Source: Carbonatibacter sp965199245 (GTDB lineage: Bacteria; Pseudomonadota; Alphaproteobacteria; Kiloniellales; Kiloniellaceae). Taken from it: a stretch of DNA of 64,000 nt. Numbering within the stretch: position 1 is the stretch's first letter; each line of letters starts with the position of its first letter. Position numbers and translations under genes: made by a program. The notes under the pieces are model-generated. The model made no database searches, was not told the origin of the DNA, and saw only the letters and a list, made by a program, of their open reading frames with translations. Shown piece after piece: positions 63,000-64,000 of this stretch. The stretch spans positions 682,001 through 746,000 of the forward strand of contig CBDAQP010000003.1 of the NCBI GenBank assembly GCA_965199245.1. The letters are read 5' to 3'.

Positions 63000-64000
63000 A
63001 TGACATTGAACCTTAACATTCCCACGAGCGAACCTACACTCACCCCTAAAATGACTGTGATCGGCGTTGGTGGCGCGGGAGGCAATGCGGTCAACAACAT
63101 GATCGATGCCGAACTGGACGGTGTTGATTTTCTGGTCGCCAACACAGACGCGCAGGCATTGACCCAATCACGTTGCGCCCAGACTATCCAGCTTGGTCGC
63201 GAGATTACCAAGGGTCTGGGTGCAGGCTCCAATCCAGAAATTGGCAAGGCAGCCGCCGAAGAATCGATTGATGAAATCTCACAACAACTGAGCGGCACGA
63301 ATATGGTCTTCATCACCGCTGGAATGGGCGGTGGCACAGGAACAGGTGCGGCTCCGATCATTGCCCGCACCGCACGGGACGCCGATATTCTCACCGTCGG
63401 TGTTGTCGTCAAACCCTTTCACTTCGAGGGTGCCCCCCGTCTGCGCCAGGCCGATGCCGGAATCGAAGAACTGTCAAAACACGTCGATACCCTGATTATC
63501 ATCCCGAACCAGAATCTTTTCCGCATTGCCAACGAAAACACAACCTTTGCCGATGCCTTTAAGACCTCTGACTCTGTCTTGCTCGAAGGCATTAAAAGCA
63601 TCACGGATCTGATTGTTAAACCCGGTCAGGTCAACCTGGATTTTGCCGATCTACGCGCCGTCATGAAAAAAATGGGTAAAACCATGATGGGAACAGGGGA
63701 AAGTTCGGGCGAAGGTCGTGCCCTGGAAGCCGCCACCGCCGCCATTTCAAACCCCCTCCTCGAAGAAATATCGATGAAGAGTGCTCGCTCTGTCCTCGTC
63801 AATGTGACAGGTGGTCTCGACATCACACTCCACGAAATAGACGCGGGCATGAATCGAATCAGGGACGAAGTCGATTTAGAAACCGAAATCTTTTGGGGAT
63901 CGTGCATCGACCCCGATATGGACGGCACAGTCCGTATTTCAGTCGTCGCCACAGGCATCGACGCAGAAAAAAGCACACAACCTGTAGAACCTGAATCGAC
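63000..64000 (+). CDS. ftsZ: cell division protein FtsZ (cut by window end)
   Basis: Tubulin-like GTPase that forms the division ring. 333 codons are in the window and the frame is still open at 64000. Landmarks are VIGVGGAGGNAVNNMID, NTDAQALTQSR, the tubulin signature GMGGGTGTGAAPIIA, IIPNQNLFRI, DFADLRAVM, GEGRALEAATAAISNPLL and NVTGGLDITLHEI. The ATG at 63000 has a GGAGG 6 bases upstream. The 91-base spacer after ftsA is the widest gap within the cluster, so ftsZ probably has an additional promoter; a TTGACA at 62956-62961 lies there but without a convincing -10 box. The C-terminal linker and tail are outside the window. Confidence 0.97.
   Translation, partial: MTLNLNIPTSEPTLTPKMTVIGVGGAGGNAVNNMIDAELDGVDFLVANTDAQALTQSRCAQTIQLGREITKGLGAGSNPEIGKAAAEESIDEISQQLSGTNMVFITAGMGGGTGTGAAPIIARTARDADILTVGVVVKPFHFEGAPRLRQADAGIEELSKHVDTLIIIPNQNLFRIANENTTFADAFKTSDSVLLEGIKSITDLIVKPGQVNLDFADLRAVMKKMGKTMMGTGESSGEGRALEAATAAISNPLLEEISMKSARSVLVNVTGGLDITLHEIDAGMNRIRDEVDLETEIFWGSCIDPDMDGTVRISVVATGIDAEKSTQPVEPES

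Overview
The window is a chromosomal segment of an alphaproteobacterium. The evidence is a class I lysyl-tRNA synthetase, a Bpt-type leucyltransferase, a run of alaC-like, hom, glpX and recJ genes on one strand, several TRAP transporters, and a complete alphaproteobacterial division and cell wall (dcw) cluster. Gene content and order look most like Rhodospirillales or a neighbouring order. That placement is an inference from gene content; no 16S gene is present.

Left part (1-15600), mostly minus strand: pyrD with a DUF952 gene, an RluE-type pseudouridine synthase, lysK, a decayed TRAP permease, an IS630-family element (copy A), tRNA-Glu(UUC), recJ, glpX, hom, an alaC-like aminotransferase, an OmpA-type lipoprotein, a gamma carbonic anhydrase-like protein, a broken motB and an intact motA.

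Middle part (15700-37000): a frameshifted bpt; a first TRAP system (TakP-like, dctPQM); DUF192; an MlaF-like ATPase; efp; suhB; a LysR gene diverging from a second TRAP system plus an N-acyl-D-amino acid deacylase; a second TRAP remnant; a LysR gene diverging from a cuyA-like L-cysteate sulfo-lyase with a (frameshifted) UPF0324 exporter; a three-gene envelope operon (OmpA, MotA/TolQ-like, MotB/OmpA-like); and panB.

Right part (37000-64000): surface-polysaccharide type membrane genes, tlyA (frameshifted), a MATE pump, a candidate structured small RNA with a strong terminator, GtrA/GT2/GT-C-like genes, IS630 copy B, and then the whole dcw cluster: mraZ rsmH ftsL ftsI murE murF mraY murD ftsW murG murC murB ddl ftsQ ftsA ftsZ. 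The last gene is cut by the window edge. Most dcw genes overlap by 1 to 11 bases, and an array of six 10-bp direct repeats upstream of mraZ looks like the MraZ operator.

Two themes run through the window. First, genome decay: motB, two dctM remnants and both IS630 copies are broken, and bpt, the cuyZ-like gene and tlyA each carry a single-base shift in or at a short homopolymer run. Those last three could equally be sequence or assembly errors. Second, a dispersed family of about 100-140 bp elements with 19-bp terminal inverted repeats (five copies), one of which has been split by IS630 copy B. I found no phage, CRISPR array or recognisable defence island.
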